From: Hyphomicrobiales bacterium
Lineage (GTDB): Bacteria; Pseudomonadota; Alphaproteobacteria; Rhizobiales; Aestuariivirgaceae
DNA: 14,744 nucleotides
Assembly (NCBI GenBank): GCA_013002595.1
Contig: JABDJG010000366.1
Location: forward strand, 1 to 14,744
Direction of reading: 5' to 3'
Within the stretch, counting starts at the first letter, position 1. Every line of letters begins with the position of its first letter. The position numbers were made by a program, and so were the translations under genes. A model generated the notes under the pieces. That model was not told where the DNA came from and searched no databases. It saw nothing but the letters and a program-made list of their open reading frames with translations. Shown in pieces: positions 5,962 through 13,350 of the stretch.

Positions 5962-8056
5962 CGGCTTCGTCACGCTCGAACAGATAAAGCAGCAGTTTGA
6001 GGCTGTCGCCGCGCGTGTTCTGCAACTGCGGATCGCTGCGCAGAACCAATTCGACATCATCACGCGCGGCGGCCAGAAGCTCGCCGTCCTCGGCAAGATC
6101 GGCGAGTTTGAAGGCCGGGACGCCGGATTGTCGGGTGCCGAGCAATTCACCCGAGCCGCGCAGGCGCAGATCTTCTTCCGCGATCACGAAACCATCCTCT
6201 GTTTCACGCATGGTCGAAAGACGCGCCTTGGCGGTTTCCCCAAGCGGTTCCTGGTAGAGCAACAGGCAACTTGATTTTGCCGCACCCCGGCCGACCCGGC
6301 CGCGCAACTGGTGCAATTGAGCTAGGCCGAAACGTTCGGCATGCTCGATGACGATGATGCTGGCTTCGGGGACATCGACGCCGACCTCGATGACGGTGGT
6401 CGAGACGAGGATGGAGATCTCACCATCCTTGAATTGCTGCATCACCGCATCCTTGGCTGGTCCCTTCATGCGGCCATGGATGAGGCCAACCTGGCCTCGA
6501 TAGCGGGTGTTCAGTCCGGCAAAGCGGTCTTCGGCCGAGGTGAGATCGATCAGGTCACTGTCTTCAACCAGCGGACAGACCCAATAGATGCGGGCACCAC
6601 CCTGCATGGCCCGTGCAAGGCCATCGACAACCTGTGCAAGCCGGGCGATGGGCAAAACGCGGGTATCTATCGCTTGCCGGCCAGCCGGCTTTTCAGTCAA
6701 CCTGGAGACTTCCATATCTCCGTACAGTGTCAACGACAGGGTGCGCGGGATCGGCGTTGCCGTCATGACCAGGAGATCTGTGGCACCGCCGGCCTTTGCC
6801 TGCAGCGCAAGGCGCTGGTGAACGCCGAAGCGGTGCTGTTCATCGATGATGACGAGACCAAGATTGTTGAACTCGACACCGTGCTGGAACAGCGCATGGG
6901 TGCCGATGAGGATGCCGGTTTGGCCGGTCCGCAAGCGATCCAGCACGTCCTGGCGGGTCTTGCCCTTGTCGCGACCGGTCAGAACATCAACCGTGATGCC
7001 GGCCGCCTTTGCGAACTGGGCAACCGTCTCGCCGTGCTGGCGAGCCAGAATGTCGGTTGGCACCATCAGAGCCCCTTGCGCGCCGGCCTCAACCGCGCGG
7101 GCGAGCGCCAGCACCGCTACGGCGGTCTTGCCCGAGCCGACATCACCTTGCAGGAGGCGCAGCATGCGCTCAGGCAACGCCATATCTGCAACGATTTCAC
7201 CGACCGCAACGCGCTGTGAAGCCGTCAGGCTGAAGGGCAGATCGGTCTCAATCTTTTCCATCAGAAGGCCGTCGCCACTGAGAACGCGGCCCGATGCGCG
7301 GCGCATTTGTCGGCGCACCAGGGCAAGGGCGAGCTGATTGGCGAGCAATTCATCATAGGCAAGGCGTTTGCGGGCCGGGCTGTCTGCAGCTAGATCACTG
7401 ACAGATGTCGGCAAATGCAGGCGCGTGAGGGCATCACTGAAGGCCGGCCAAGCGTGCCTTTCCAGCCAGTTTGGCTCGTCCCATTCACTCAAAGCTGGCA
7501 GATGCTCCAGTGCGCTGCGAATACCTTTGCCCAGCGTCTTGGGCGAGATGCCGGCGGTCATCGGGTAGACCGGCTCGATCGGCGGCATCCTGGCGAAATC
7601 TGCTTCGTTCAAGATATGGTCGGGATGAACGATCTGCGGGGCGCCGTTGAACCATTCGATGCGGCCGGAGACAAAGCGGGTCTCGCCAGTTGGCAGGGCC
7701 TTTTGCAGATAGTCGCCATAAGCATGAAAGAACACCAGGCTGAGGCTGCCGGTGTCGTCGAAACAATCGACCCGGTAGGGAATGCGCTTGTTGTGCGCCG
7801 GCGGTGCGCGGTGGCGGCCGACTTCGATTTCGACGGTGACAATGCCGGTCTCCGGGAGGTGATCGATCGTTGGCCGGTTGCGGCGGTCAATCATGCCAGA
7901 CGGCACGTGGAACAAGAGATCGATGATCTTGGCCGGCTCGGGATTGAGTTCATCGCCGCGGCCAAACAGCTTGCCAAGCGCCTTTTCCAGCTTGGGGCCG
8001 ATGCCGGGCAGTTTGGCGGCATTGGCGAACAGGGGATTGAGAATGTCCGGGCGCAT
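5939..8056 (-). CDS. recG: ATP-dependent DNA helicase RecG
   Basis: RecG is a double-stranded DNA translocase that remodels stalled replication forks and branch-migrates Holliday junctions. With the ATG at 8056 the protein has 705 residues, near the usual 690-700. An N-terminal wedge/OB region (about 1-250) contains IDRRNRPTI and FFHAYGDYLQKALP. The superfamily 2 motor follows: GDVGSGKT Walker A (304-311), DEQH Walker B (405-408), TATPIPRTL (432-440), STTVIEVGVDVPEA (552-565), QLRGRVGRG (583-591) and the TRG-type RGSGELLGTRQSG (633-645). An upstream in-frame codon at 8098 would add 14 residues overlapping the preceding gene. The start at 8056 lies 7 nt after that gene's stop and matches RecG N-termini (MRPDILNPLF). 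The Shine-Dalgarno is weak, so coupling to the upstream gene is likely. Confidence 0.97.
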   Translation of the reverse strand: MRPDILNPLFANAAKLPGIGPKLEKALGKLFGRGDELNPEPAKIIDLLFHVPSGMIDRRNRPTIDHLPETGIVTVEIEVGRHRAPPAHNKRIPYRVDCFDDTGSLSLVFFHAYGDYLQKALPTGETRFVSGRIEWFNGAPQIVHPDHILNEADFARMPPIEPVYPMTAGISPKTLGKGIRSALEHLPALSEWDEPNWLERHAWPAFSDALTRLHLPTSVSDLAADSPARKRLAYDELLANQLALALVRRQMRRASGRVLSGDGLLMEKIETDLPFSLTASQRVAVGEIVADMALPERMLRLLQGDVGSGKTAVAVLALARAVEAGAQGALMVPTDILARQHGETVAQFAKAAGITVDVLTGRDKGKTRQDVLDRLRTGQTGILIGTHALFQHGVEFNNLGLVIIDEQHRFGVHQRLALQAKAGGATDLLVMTATPIPRTLSLTLYGDMEVSRLTEKPAGRQAIDTRVLPIARLAQVVDGLARAMQGGARIYWVCPLVEDSDLIDLTSAEDRFAGLNTRYRGQVGLIHGRMKGPAKDAVMQQFKDGEISILVSTTVIEVGVDVPEASIIVIEHAERFGLAQLHQLRGRVGRGAAKSSCLLLYQEPLGETAKARLSTMRETEDGFVIAEEDLRLRGSGELLGTRQSGVPAFKLADLAEDGELLAAARDDVELVLRSDPQLQNTRGDSLKLLLYLFERDEAVRLLSAG

Positions 8057-8063
8057 CTTTAGG

Positions 8064-8660
8064 TTACCAGCCGCCGCCCTGGTCGCGGTTGTAGTCAAGG
8101 CTATTCCACCAGCTGTCAGTGCTCAAAAAGCGCCGGAAAGGGGTGTCGGTCTCAGCCGGGGCATAGGTGATGTACTGCCAGGCCTCGAACAGGGATTGTC
8201 CGCTCAGCGTGCGCAGATACGACAGTCCCGCCTCGTGAGAGAAGCTGCCACCGGTGTGGTCATCGAAGTTGCCATCCAGATCGGTCCACACAGCGGCGTC
8301 CAAACCTGTGTCATCGAGCCATTGGCCGGCGGTTTCAGCAACGCCGTCATTGCGGCTGTAGGACTTGCCGCCGCGCGTTGCGTGACCAATGTGATCGAGG
8401 TCGGTGCGCTCGCGCGCCGCCAAATCCTCAATGACCTCATCGAGGCTGGTTCTGGTGCTCATAATGTAGCTGGTGGTCGACGGGGCAGGGACCTCCTGGT
8501 GAATGACCAGCACCAGCGCCTGCTTGCGCTTGGGCGACACGCGGGCGAATTCAACCGGCATGGCCGGGCCAGTGCCGCGTTGCCAGGCACCGCTCACCTT
8601 CGGCTCGAGATCGTCAAGATCCCAAATCAAGGAGCCATAACCTATCACCGCAATCTTCAA
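8064..8660 (-). CDS. GGCT-like (gamma-glutamylcyclotransferase-like) protein of unknown function
   Basis: A 198-residue protein that opens MKIAVIGYGSLIWDL. A hydrophobic strand followed by (G)YGSLxW is the hallmark of the gamma-glutamylcyclotransferase-like (GGCT/ChaC) fold, where the loop binds the gamma-glutamyl group. It is followed by PVEFARVS (35-42) and LVLVIH (49-54). The C-terminal half has FRRFL and a WW pair (184-185) and ends in a Gly-rich GGGW. I cannot place the catalytic Glu of true cyclotransferases, so activity on glutathione or gamma-glutamyl peptides is not claimed. The start is TTG at 8660, with AAAGGA about eight bases upstream; the nearby ATG at 8679 is out of frame. recG follows after 7 nt, so the two are probably co-transcribed. 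It lies between recG and sdhE, which are commonly adjacent in relatives. Confidence 0.65.
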   Translation of the reverse strand: MKIAVIGYGSLIWDLDDLEPKVSGAWQRGTGPAMPVEFARVSPKRKQALVLVIHQEVPAPSTTSYIMSTRTSLDEVIEDLAARERTDLDHIGHATRGGKSYSRNDGVAETAGQWLDDTGLDAAVWTDLDGNFDDHTGGSFSHEAGLSYLRTLSGQSLFEAWQYITYAPAETDTPFRRFLSTDSWWNSLDYNRDQGGGW

Positions 8661-8744
8661 AATAGCTGTCCTTTGAGCATTTCAATCGACACTGCCTGCA
8701 AACCAATCTATGTAACTCGCCAAATCAAATCCACGAAATCAGTC
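8661..8744. promoter_or_regulatory. Divergent intergenic region between the recG pair and the sdhE-mfd pair
   Basis: These 84 bp, AT-richer than the flanking genes, separate two divergent gene pairs and should hold the promoters of both. The AAAGGA ribosome-binding site of the minus-strand gene lies at its left side. No clear Shine-Dalgarno precedes the sdhE ATG at 8745. I could not assign -35 and -10 boxes with confidence. Confidence 0.4.
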
Positions 8745-9020
8745 ATGTCTGACACCGACAATACCCAAGACGCGCGCAAAAAGAAGGCTATCTGGCGCGC
8801 CGAGCACCGCGGCATCCGTGAAATGGACCTGCTGATGGGCAGTTTTGCCCGCCGGCATGTGCCGGATATGGATGATGCCAGCCTCACCGACTTCGAGGCG
8901 CTGATCATGGTGGCCGATCCCGACCTTTATAATTGGCTGCTTGGCAGGGCGGATGTGCCTGAGGAATTCCGCACACCGGTCTATGAGCGGTTGCGCCGGC
9001 ACCGGCCCGAGATCGGCTAG
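8745..9020 (+). CDS. sdhE: Succinate dehydrogenase flavinylation factor (SdhE/Sdh5, DUF339)
   Basis: SdhE promotes covalent attachment of FAD to the flavoprotein subunit SdhA of succinate dehydrogenase, working in the cytoplasm. The 91-residue protein has the family core: RRAxxRGxxE-type sequence WRAEHRGIREMD (17-28) with the RGIRE motif at 22-26, then LLMGSFARRHV, FEALIMVADPDLYNWLLG (50-67) and a Pro-rich turn VPEEF. Length matches the bacterial family (about 85-100). The ATG at 8745 is chosen because homology starts just after it, although a much longer upstream frame is open. That upstream frame is antisense to recG and the GGCT-like gene and is a shadow. mfd begins 11 nt after the stop, so the two are probably in one operon. 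The functional link between them is not obvious. Confidence 0.92.
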   Translation: MSDTDNTQDARKKKAIWRAEHRGIREMDLLMGSFARRHVPDMDDASLTDFEALIMVADPDLYNWLLGRADVPEEFRTPVYERLRRHRPEIG

Positions 9021-9031
9021 GGTGTGGTGAC

Positions 9032-12000
9032 ATGAACCTCAAATCTGCCTTGTCGCGGCCGGGCGTCACGATACTGAGCGGCACACCGGAAGGGCTTGAT
9101 GCCCTGGCGATCAGCGATCTGGCCCGAGCGGCGGCCCCGTCCGTGCTTGTCCATATCGCGCGCGACGATCAACGGATGCGTTCGCTTGCCGATGCCCTGG
9201 CGTTTTTTGCGCCCGACATGGCGATCTTGACGTTCCCGGCATGGGATTGCCTGCCTTATGACCGGGTTTCACCGGTCGCCCAGATCATTGCCCGGCGCAT
9301 GGCTACACTGGCCCGGCTTGGCGAGGAGCGGACGGACGGCAAGCCGCTCATCGTGCTGACGACGGTCAACGCGGCTATCCAGAAGGTGCCGCCGCCGGAG
9401 ATCGTGACAGCATCGTGCCTGTCGCTGGCGCCGGGCAGCACGGTGTCGACCGATACGCTGCAGGTCTATCTGACCGAGAACGGGTTTTCGCGCACCGGGA
9501 CCGTGGTCGATCCTGGCGATTATGCGGTGCGCGGCGGCATTATCGATATCTATCCGCCCGGTGCTGAACGACCGGTTCGGCTCGATTTCTTCGGCGATTC
9601 GCTGGAATCGCTGCGCACGTTCGATCCGCAATCACAGCGCACGGTCGGTCAGATGCACCGGCTGGTGCTGGATCAGGCCAGCGAGGTGTTGCTCAACAGC
9701 GAAACGATCGACCGGTTCCGGACCGGTTATGCGGTGACGTTTGGCGGGGCCGGCTCGAATGATCCGCTTTATGAGGCGGTCACGGCGCGGCGTTACTATC
9801 AGGGCATGGAGCACTGGCTGCCGCTATTTTACGAAAGGCTGTCAACGCTGTTCGATTACACCGGTCAATGCGCCGTCAGCCTCGACAATCAGGTCAATGA
9901 CGCCATTGCGGCACGGCGCGAGCAGATTGCAGAGTTTCATTCCGCGCGCCAGCAGGCGCTTGAGCAGGATACGTTTGGGGCGGCGCCCTACAAGCCGCTG
10001 TCGCCCGATGCGCTCTATATCAGCGATGGCGACTGGACCAGGCTGCTGGCGGGCATTCCGGTTGTCGCCATCACCCCGTTTGAGGTGCCCGATGGCGCCG
10101 GCGGGCCGGTCGTCTCTCTGTCCGGGCGCACCGGGCGGACGTTTGCCGCTGAGCGGGCTGAAGCCGGACGAAACGTCTATGAGGCGGTGCGTGATTACGT
10201 CGACCGGCTGCGGGCTGGCGGCAAGCGGGTGATTATCGCCAGCTGGACCGACGGGTCGCGCGAGCGGTTCGAAGGGATCTTGAAGGATCACGGCGTTACA
10301 CCGCTCGTGACAGCAAACAGCTGGCCGGATGTTCTCAGCCATAAAGCCAGTGATGTGTCGCTCATCGTCCTTGGCCTTGAGGCCGGATTTGAGACCGACG
10401 ATCTGGCGGTCATCGGCGAACAGGACATCCTCGGTGACAGACTGGTGCGGCGCGGGCGCAAGACTCGCAAGGCGACGGACTTCATTTCCGAACTTTCCAG
10501 CATGACGCCGGGCGACCTGGTGGTACACGTCGATCACGGCATTGGCCGGTTTGAGGGCCTGAAGACGCTCGAGGTGCAAGGTGCGCCGCATGACTGCCTG
10601 TTTTTGACCTATCACGGCGGTGACCGGTTGTTCCTGCCGGTTGAGAATATCGAACTCCTGTCACGCTATGGCTCGGATGCAGCCGGTGCGCAGCTTGACC
10701 GGCTCGGCGGTGTCGCCTGGCAGGCGCGCAAGGCACGGCTCAAGGAGCGGGTCCGCGAGATTGCCGAGCAATTGATCAAGACGGCGGCGGCGCGTGAATT
10801 GCGCACCGCGGAAGTCGTGACTGCACCGGACGGCCTTTATGACGAGTTTTGCGCCCGCTTCCCCTACGAGGAGACGGAAGACCAGCTCACAGCGATCGAA
10901 TCTGTGGTCGATGATCTCGGCAGTGGGCGGCCGATGGACAGGCTGATCTGCGGCGACGTCGGGTTCGGCAAGACCGAAGTGGCGCTGCGCAGCGCCTTTG
11001 CTACCGTGATGACCGGCAAGCAGGTTGCCGTCGTCGTGCCGACGACGCTTCTGGCGCGCCAGCATACGGCAAGTTTCACCGAGCGGTTCAAAGGCTATCC
11101 GGTCAAGATCGCCCAGGCGTCCCGGCTGGTCGGGCGCAAGGAGATCAACGAGGTGAAGGAACGGCTCAAATCGGGTGATCTGGACATTGTGGTCGGCACC
11201 CATGCCTTGCTGGCCGCCGACGTGAAATTTCGCGATCTTGGCCTTCTGGTGATCGATGAGGAGCAGCACTTCGGCGTCAAGCACAAGGAAAAGCTGAAAG
11301 AACTGCGGGCCGATGTGCATGTGCTGACGCTGACCGCGACACCGATACCGCGTACCCTGCAAATGGCACTGTCCGGTGTCCGCGAATTGTCTTTGATCAC
11401 CACGCCGCCGCTCGACCGGCTGGCGGTGCGCACATTCGTTTCGCCGTTCGATCCGGTGATCATCCGTGAGAGCCTTCTGCGCGAGCATTATCGCGGAGGT
11501 CAGAGCTTTTATGTGGTGCCACGGATCAGCGACCTGGAAGAGATTGCCGAGTTTTTGAAAACCCAGGTGCCGGAAGTGAAATTCCGCCAGGCGCACGGGC
11601 GGCTGGCGCCCGGTGAGCTCGACGACATCATGACCGGGTTCTATGACCGCAAGTTCGATGTCCTGCTGTCGACAACCATTATCGAATCCGGGCTCGACAT
11701 TCCGACCGCCAATACGTTGATCGTGCACCGCTCGGACATGTTCGGTCTGGCCCAGCTTTATCAGCTGCGTGGCCGGGTCGGGCGCTCCAAGCAGCGCGCC
11801 TATGCCCTGCTGACGACGCCGGCCAAGAGACCGCTCACCGAAACGGCGCATAAACGGCTCGAAGTCCTGCAATCGCTGGATTCGCTTGGCGCCGGATTCT
11901 CGCTGGCGAGTTATGATCTCGACATTCGCGGCGCCGGCAATCTTTTGGGCGAAGAGCAGTCGGGGCACATCCGCGAAGTGGGCTTTGAGCTTTATCAGGC

Positions 12001-12514
12001 GATGCTGGAAGAAGCCGTTGCCAGTCTCAGGACCGGTGACAGTGAAATCGATGACTCGGAAGTCTGGTCACCGCAGATCAATATCGGCACGGCGGTTCTC
12101 ATTCCGGAAAGCTATGTCGAGGACCTGCAGATCCGGCTCGGGCTTTACCGGCGACTGGCCGATCTGGTCGAGCAGGCTGAGATCGAAGAGTTTGGCGCAG
12201 AGTTGCATGACCGGTTCGGCCGGTTGCCGGAAGAGGTCGAGCACCTGCTACAGGTCGTGTCGATCAAGCTGATGTGCCGTGTGGCAAACATTGCCAGCAT
12301 CGATGCCGGCCCCAAGGGCGCGGTGATCGGGCTCAAGAACGATACTTTTCCCAATCCCGACGGGCTGGTCGGCTGGATCAACGAGCAGGGCAGGTGGGCC
12401 AAGTTGCGCCCGGACATGAAACTGGTCGTCATGCGCACCTGGGATACGCCTGATGACAGGCTGAGAGGCACGCGCCAGTTGCTTGAGCAGTTGGTGAAGC
12501 TGGCCGGACAATGA
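9032..12514 (+). CDS. mfd: Transcription-repair coupling factor Mfd
   Basis: Mfd removes RNA polymerase stalled at DNA lesions by ATP-driven translocation and recruits UvrA for excision repair. The 1160 residues match the family (E. coli 1148). The N-terminal UvrB-like module (about 1-330) contains FPAWDCLPYDRVSP. The RNA-polymerase-interacting domain follows near residue 493 (GDLVVHVDHGIGRFEG). The superfamily 2 motor shows GDVGFGKTE Walker A (641-649), DEEQHFG Walker B (742-748), TATPIPRTLQMALSG, STTIIESGLDIP, QLRGRVGRS and the TRG-type RGAGNLLGEEQSGH from about residue 965. The C-terminal TRCF domain covers roughly 1010-1150. The ATG has a G-rich GGTGTGGTG just upstream and lies 11 nt after sdhE. 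The stop is followed directly by a structured repeat. Confidence 0.98.
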   Translation: MNLKSALSRPGVTILSGTPEGLDALAISDLARAAAPSVLVHIARDDQRMRSLADALAFFAPDMAILTFPAWDCLPYDRVSPVAQIIARRMATLARLGEERTDGKPLIVLTTVNAAIQKVPPPEIVTASCLSLAPGSTVSTDTLQVYLTENGFSRTGTVVDPGDYAVRGGIIDIYPPGAERPVRLDFFGDSLESLRTFDPQSQRTVGQMHRLVLDQASEVLLNSETIDRFRTGYAVTFGGAGSNDPLYEAVTARRYYQGMEHWLPLFYERLSTLFDYTGQCAVSLDNQVNDAIAARREQIAEFHSARQQALEQDTFGAAPYKPLSPDALYISDGDWTRLLAGIPVVAITPFEVPDGAGGPVVSLSGRTGRTFAAERAEAGRNVYEAVRDYVDRLRAGGKRVIIASWTDGSRERFEGILKDHGVTPLVTANSWPDVLSHKASDVSLIVLGLEAGFETDDLAVIGEQDILGDRLVRRGRKTRKATDFISELSSMTPGDLVVHVDHGIGRFEGLKTLEVQGAPHDCLFLTYHGGDRLFLPVENIELLSRYGSDAAGAQLDRLGGVAWQARKARLKERVREIAEQLIKTAAARELRTAEVVTAPDGLYDEFCARFPYEETEDQLTAIESVVDDLGSGRPMDRLICGDVGFGKTEVALRSAFATVMTGKQVAVVVPTTLLARQHTASFTERFKGYPVKIAQASRLVGRKEINEVKERLKSGDLDIVVGTHALLAADVKFRDLGLLVIDEEQHFGVKHKEKLKELRADVHVLTLTATPIPRTLQMALSGVRELSLITTPPLDRLAVRTFVSPFDPVIIRESLLREHYRGGQSFYVVPRISDLEEIAEFLKTQVPEVKFRQAHGRLAPGELDDIMTGFYDRKFDVLLSTTIIESGLDIPTANTLIVHRSDMFGLAQLYQLRGRVGRSKQRAYALLTTPAKRPLTETAHKRLEVLQSLDSLGAGFSLASYDLDIRGAGNLLGEEQSGHIREVGFELYQAMLEEAVASLRTGDSEIDDSEVWSPQINIGTAVLIPESYVEDLQIRLGLYRRLADLVEQAEIEEFGAELHDRFGRLPEEVEHLLQVVSIKLMCRVANIASIDAGPKGAVIGLKNDTFPNPDGLVGWINEQGRWAKLRPDMKLVVMRTWDTPDDRLRGTRQLLEQLVKLAGQ

Positions 12515-12522
12515 CCCCAAAA

Positions 12523-12608
12523 CGTCATCCCGATGAAAATCGGGATCCAAGAAATTTTTGTACGGCTTTACCGTGTGCCCCTGGATTCCGGCTTTCGCCG
12601 GAATGACG
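12523..12608. repeat. 86-bp intergenic inverted repeat made of two hairpins
   Basis: Two 28-base arms (12523-12550 and 12581-12608) are imperfect inverted copies, 21 of 28 positions matching, around a 30-base AT-richer linker. Each arm is also its own hairpin. ATCCCGAT/ATCGGGAT closes a GAAA loop (12527-12546), and ATTCCGGC/GCCGGAAT closes a TTTC loop (12585-12604). Six of the seven differences between the arms form three compensated base pairs within each hairpin. The pattern, beginning CGTCATnCCG and ending CGGnATGACG, resembles the REP-like dispersed repeats common between genes in proteobacteria. It begins 8 nt after the mfd stop and could also stop transcription or stabilise the mRNA end. 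Confidence 0.8.
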
Positions 12609-12617
12609 GACTACTAC

Positions 12618-12644
12618 AGCGCTTCGCGTTTATACGGAAGCGCT
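12618..12644. repeat. Bulged hairpin directly after the stop of the DsbA-like gene
   Basis: AGCGCTTC (12618-12625) pairs with GAAGCGCT (12637-12644). An inner CGT/ACG stem (12627-12629 with 12634-12636) closes a TTAT loop, leaving one bulged G at 12626: 11 base pairs in all. On the minus strand it starts immediately after the TAG of the DsbA-like gene (12645-12647), where a terminator would be expected. However, no T-run follows on either strand, so a classical Rho-independent terminator is not supported. Confidence 0.6.
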
Positions 12645-13319
12645 CTAAGAGGGCCGTTCTTCCGGCAGCTCCTGCACACCTTCTTCCATCACCTTGGCAA
12701 TGGCGCCGGCGATAATCTCCGGGCCCTGTGCACCGACAATGGCGTATTTCTGGCCGACAATGAAGGTTGGCACGCCGGTGACGCCCATTTTCTGGGCAAG
12801 GGCAATCTCATTCTTGGTTTCCTCGATGTCGGCGTCCGAGTTGATCAGGCGTTCAACAATTTCGCGATCCATACCGGCAGCGCCGGCCGCCTCGACCAGC
12901 GCGTCATTGTCGGTCAGGTCGCCGCCATCGATGAAATACAGTTTGAACAGGCCTTCAACGACCTGGTCCTGCAATCCGACCGAGTGCGACCAGCGGATGA
13001 CGCGGTGGGCGTTCACGGTATTTGGCGAGCGGGTGATGCCCTCAAAATTGAAGGGGATATCTTCGGCCGCACCGGCTTCGCGAACCGACTTGTAGACTTC
13101 AGCTGCCCCTTCGGCGCCGCCGAACTTGTTGGCCAGGTATTCCTGCCGGTCCATGCCGCCTTCCGGGATCGTTGCATCGAGCTGAAACGGGCGCCATCTG
13201 ACATCGATATCGACAGCGGCGGTCGCGGCCAATGCCTGCTCGAGGCGCCGCTTGCCGATATAACACCAGGGGCACATGACATCGGAGACGACGTCGAGGG
13301 GAATGGCGGGACTTTGCAC
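12645..13319 (-). CDS. DsbA-family thioredoxin-fold oxidoreductase (FrnE-like)
   Basis: A 224-residue DsbA-like protein of the FrnE/2-hydroxychromene-2-carboxylate isomerase superfamily. The strand DVVSDVM leads straight into the active-site CPWC (16-19), then YIGKRRLE. The mostly helical insertion carries the FrnE-type NxxAHR (103-108 region, NAHRVIRW). The C-terminal GVTGVPTFIV supplies the cis-Pro (Pro184), and VGAQGPE (195-201) is typical of FrnE. Both redox cysteines are present, so thiol-disulfide oxidoreductase activity is more likely than chromene isomerisation; the substrate is unknown. No signal peptide is visible, so it is probably cytoplasmic. The start is GTG at 13319, with AAGGA seven bases upstream; the next in-frame ATG would be Met15, just before the active site. 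It follows the acyl-CoA synthetase stop by 31 nt and is probably co-transcribed with it. Confidence 0.85.
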   Translation of the reverse strand: MQSPAIPLDVVSDVMCPWCYIGKRRLEQALAATAAVDIDVRWRPFQLDATIPEGGMDRQEYLANKFGGAEGAAEVYKSVREAGAAEDIPFNFEGITRSPNTVNAHRVIRWSHSVGLQDQVVEGLFKLYFIDGGDLTDNDALVEAAGAAGMDREIVERLINSDADIEETKNEIALAQKMGVTGVPTFIVGQKYAIVGAQGPEIIAGAIAKVMEEGVQELPEERPS

Positions 13320-13350
13320 GTGATGTTCCTTTCAGCCGACTATGGGCTTG

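Noticed and set aside
6341..7219. Plus-strand open frame of about 290 codons inside recG
   Set aside because: It is a reading-frame shadow: recG is intact and has every helicase motif over the same bases, and this frame shows no family motif.
5939..8098. Upstream in-frame start of recG at 8098
   Set aside because: It would overlap the GGCT-like gene by 35 bp and add 14 residues without family similarity. The ATG at 8056 begins the conserved RecG N-terminus just after that gene's stop.
7878..8744. Long plus-strand open frame running in front of sdhE
   Set aside because: It is antisense to recG and the GGCT-like gene and has no recognisable domain. Only the part from the ATG at 8745 matches SdhE.
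10661..11968. Minus-strand open frame of 435 codons inside mfd
   Set aside because: It lies entirely within the conserved Mfd motor, so the openness comes from GC-biased codon use. Its composition is rich in His, Arg and Gln and it shows no domain.
12645..13319. 2-hydroxychromene-2-carboxylate isomerase as the product name
   Set aside because: The active site keeps both cysteines (CPWC) and the GVPTFIV plus GAQGPE pattern of FrnE-type oxidoreductases, so the isomerase name is not justified.
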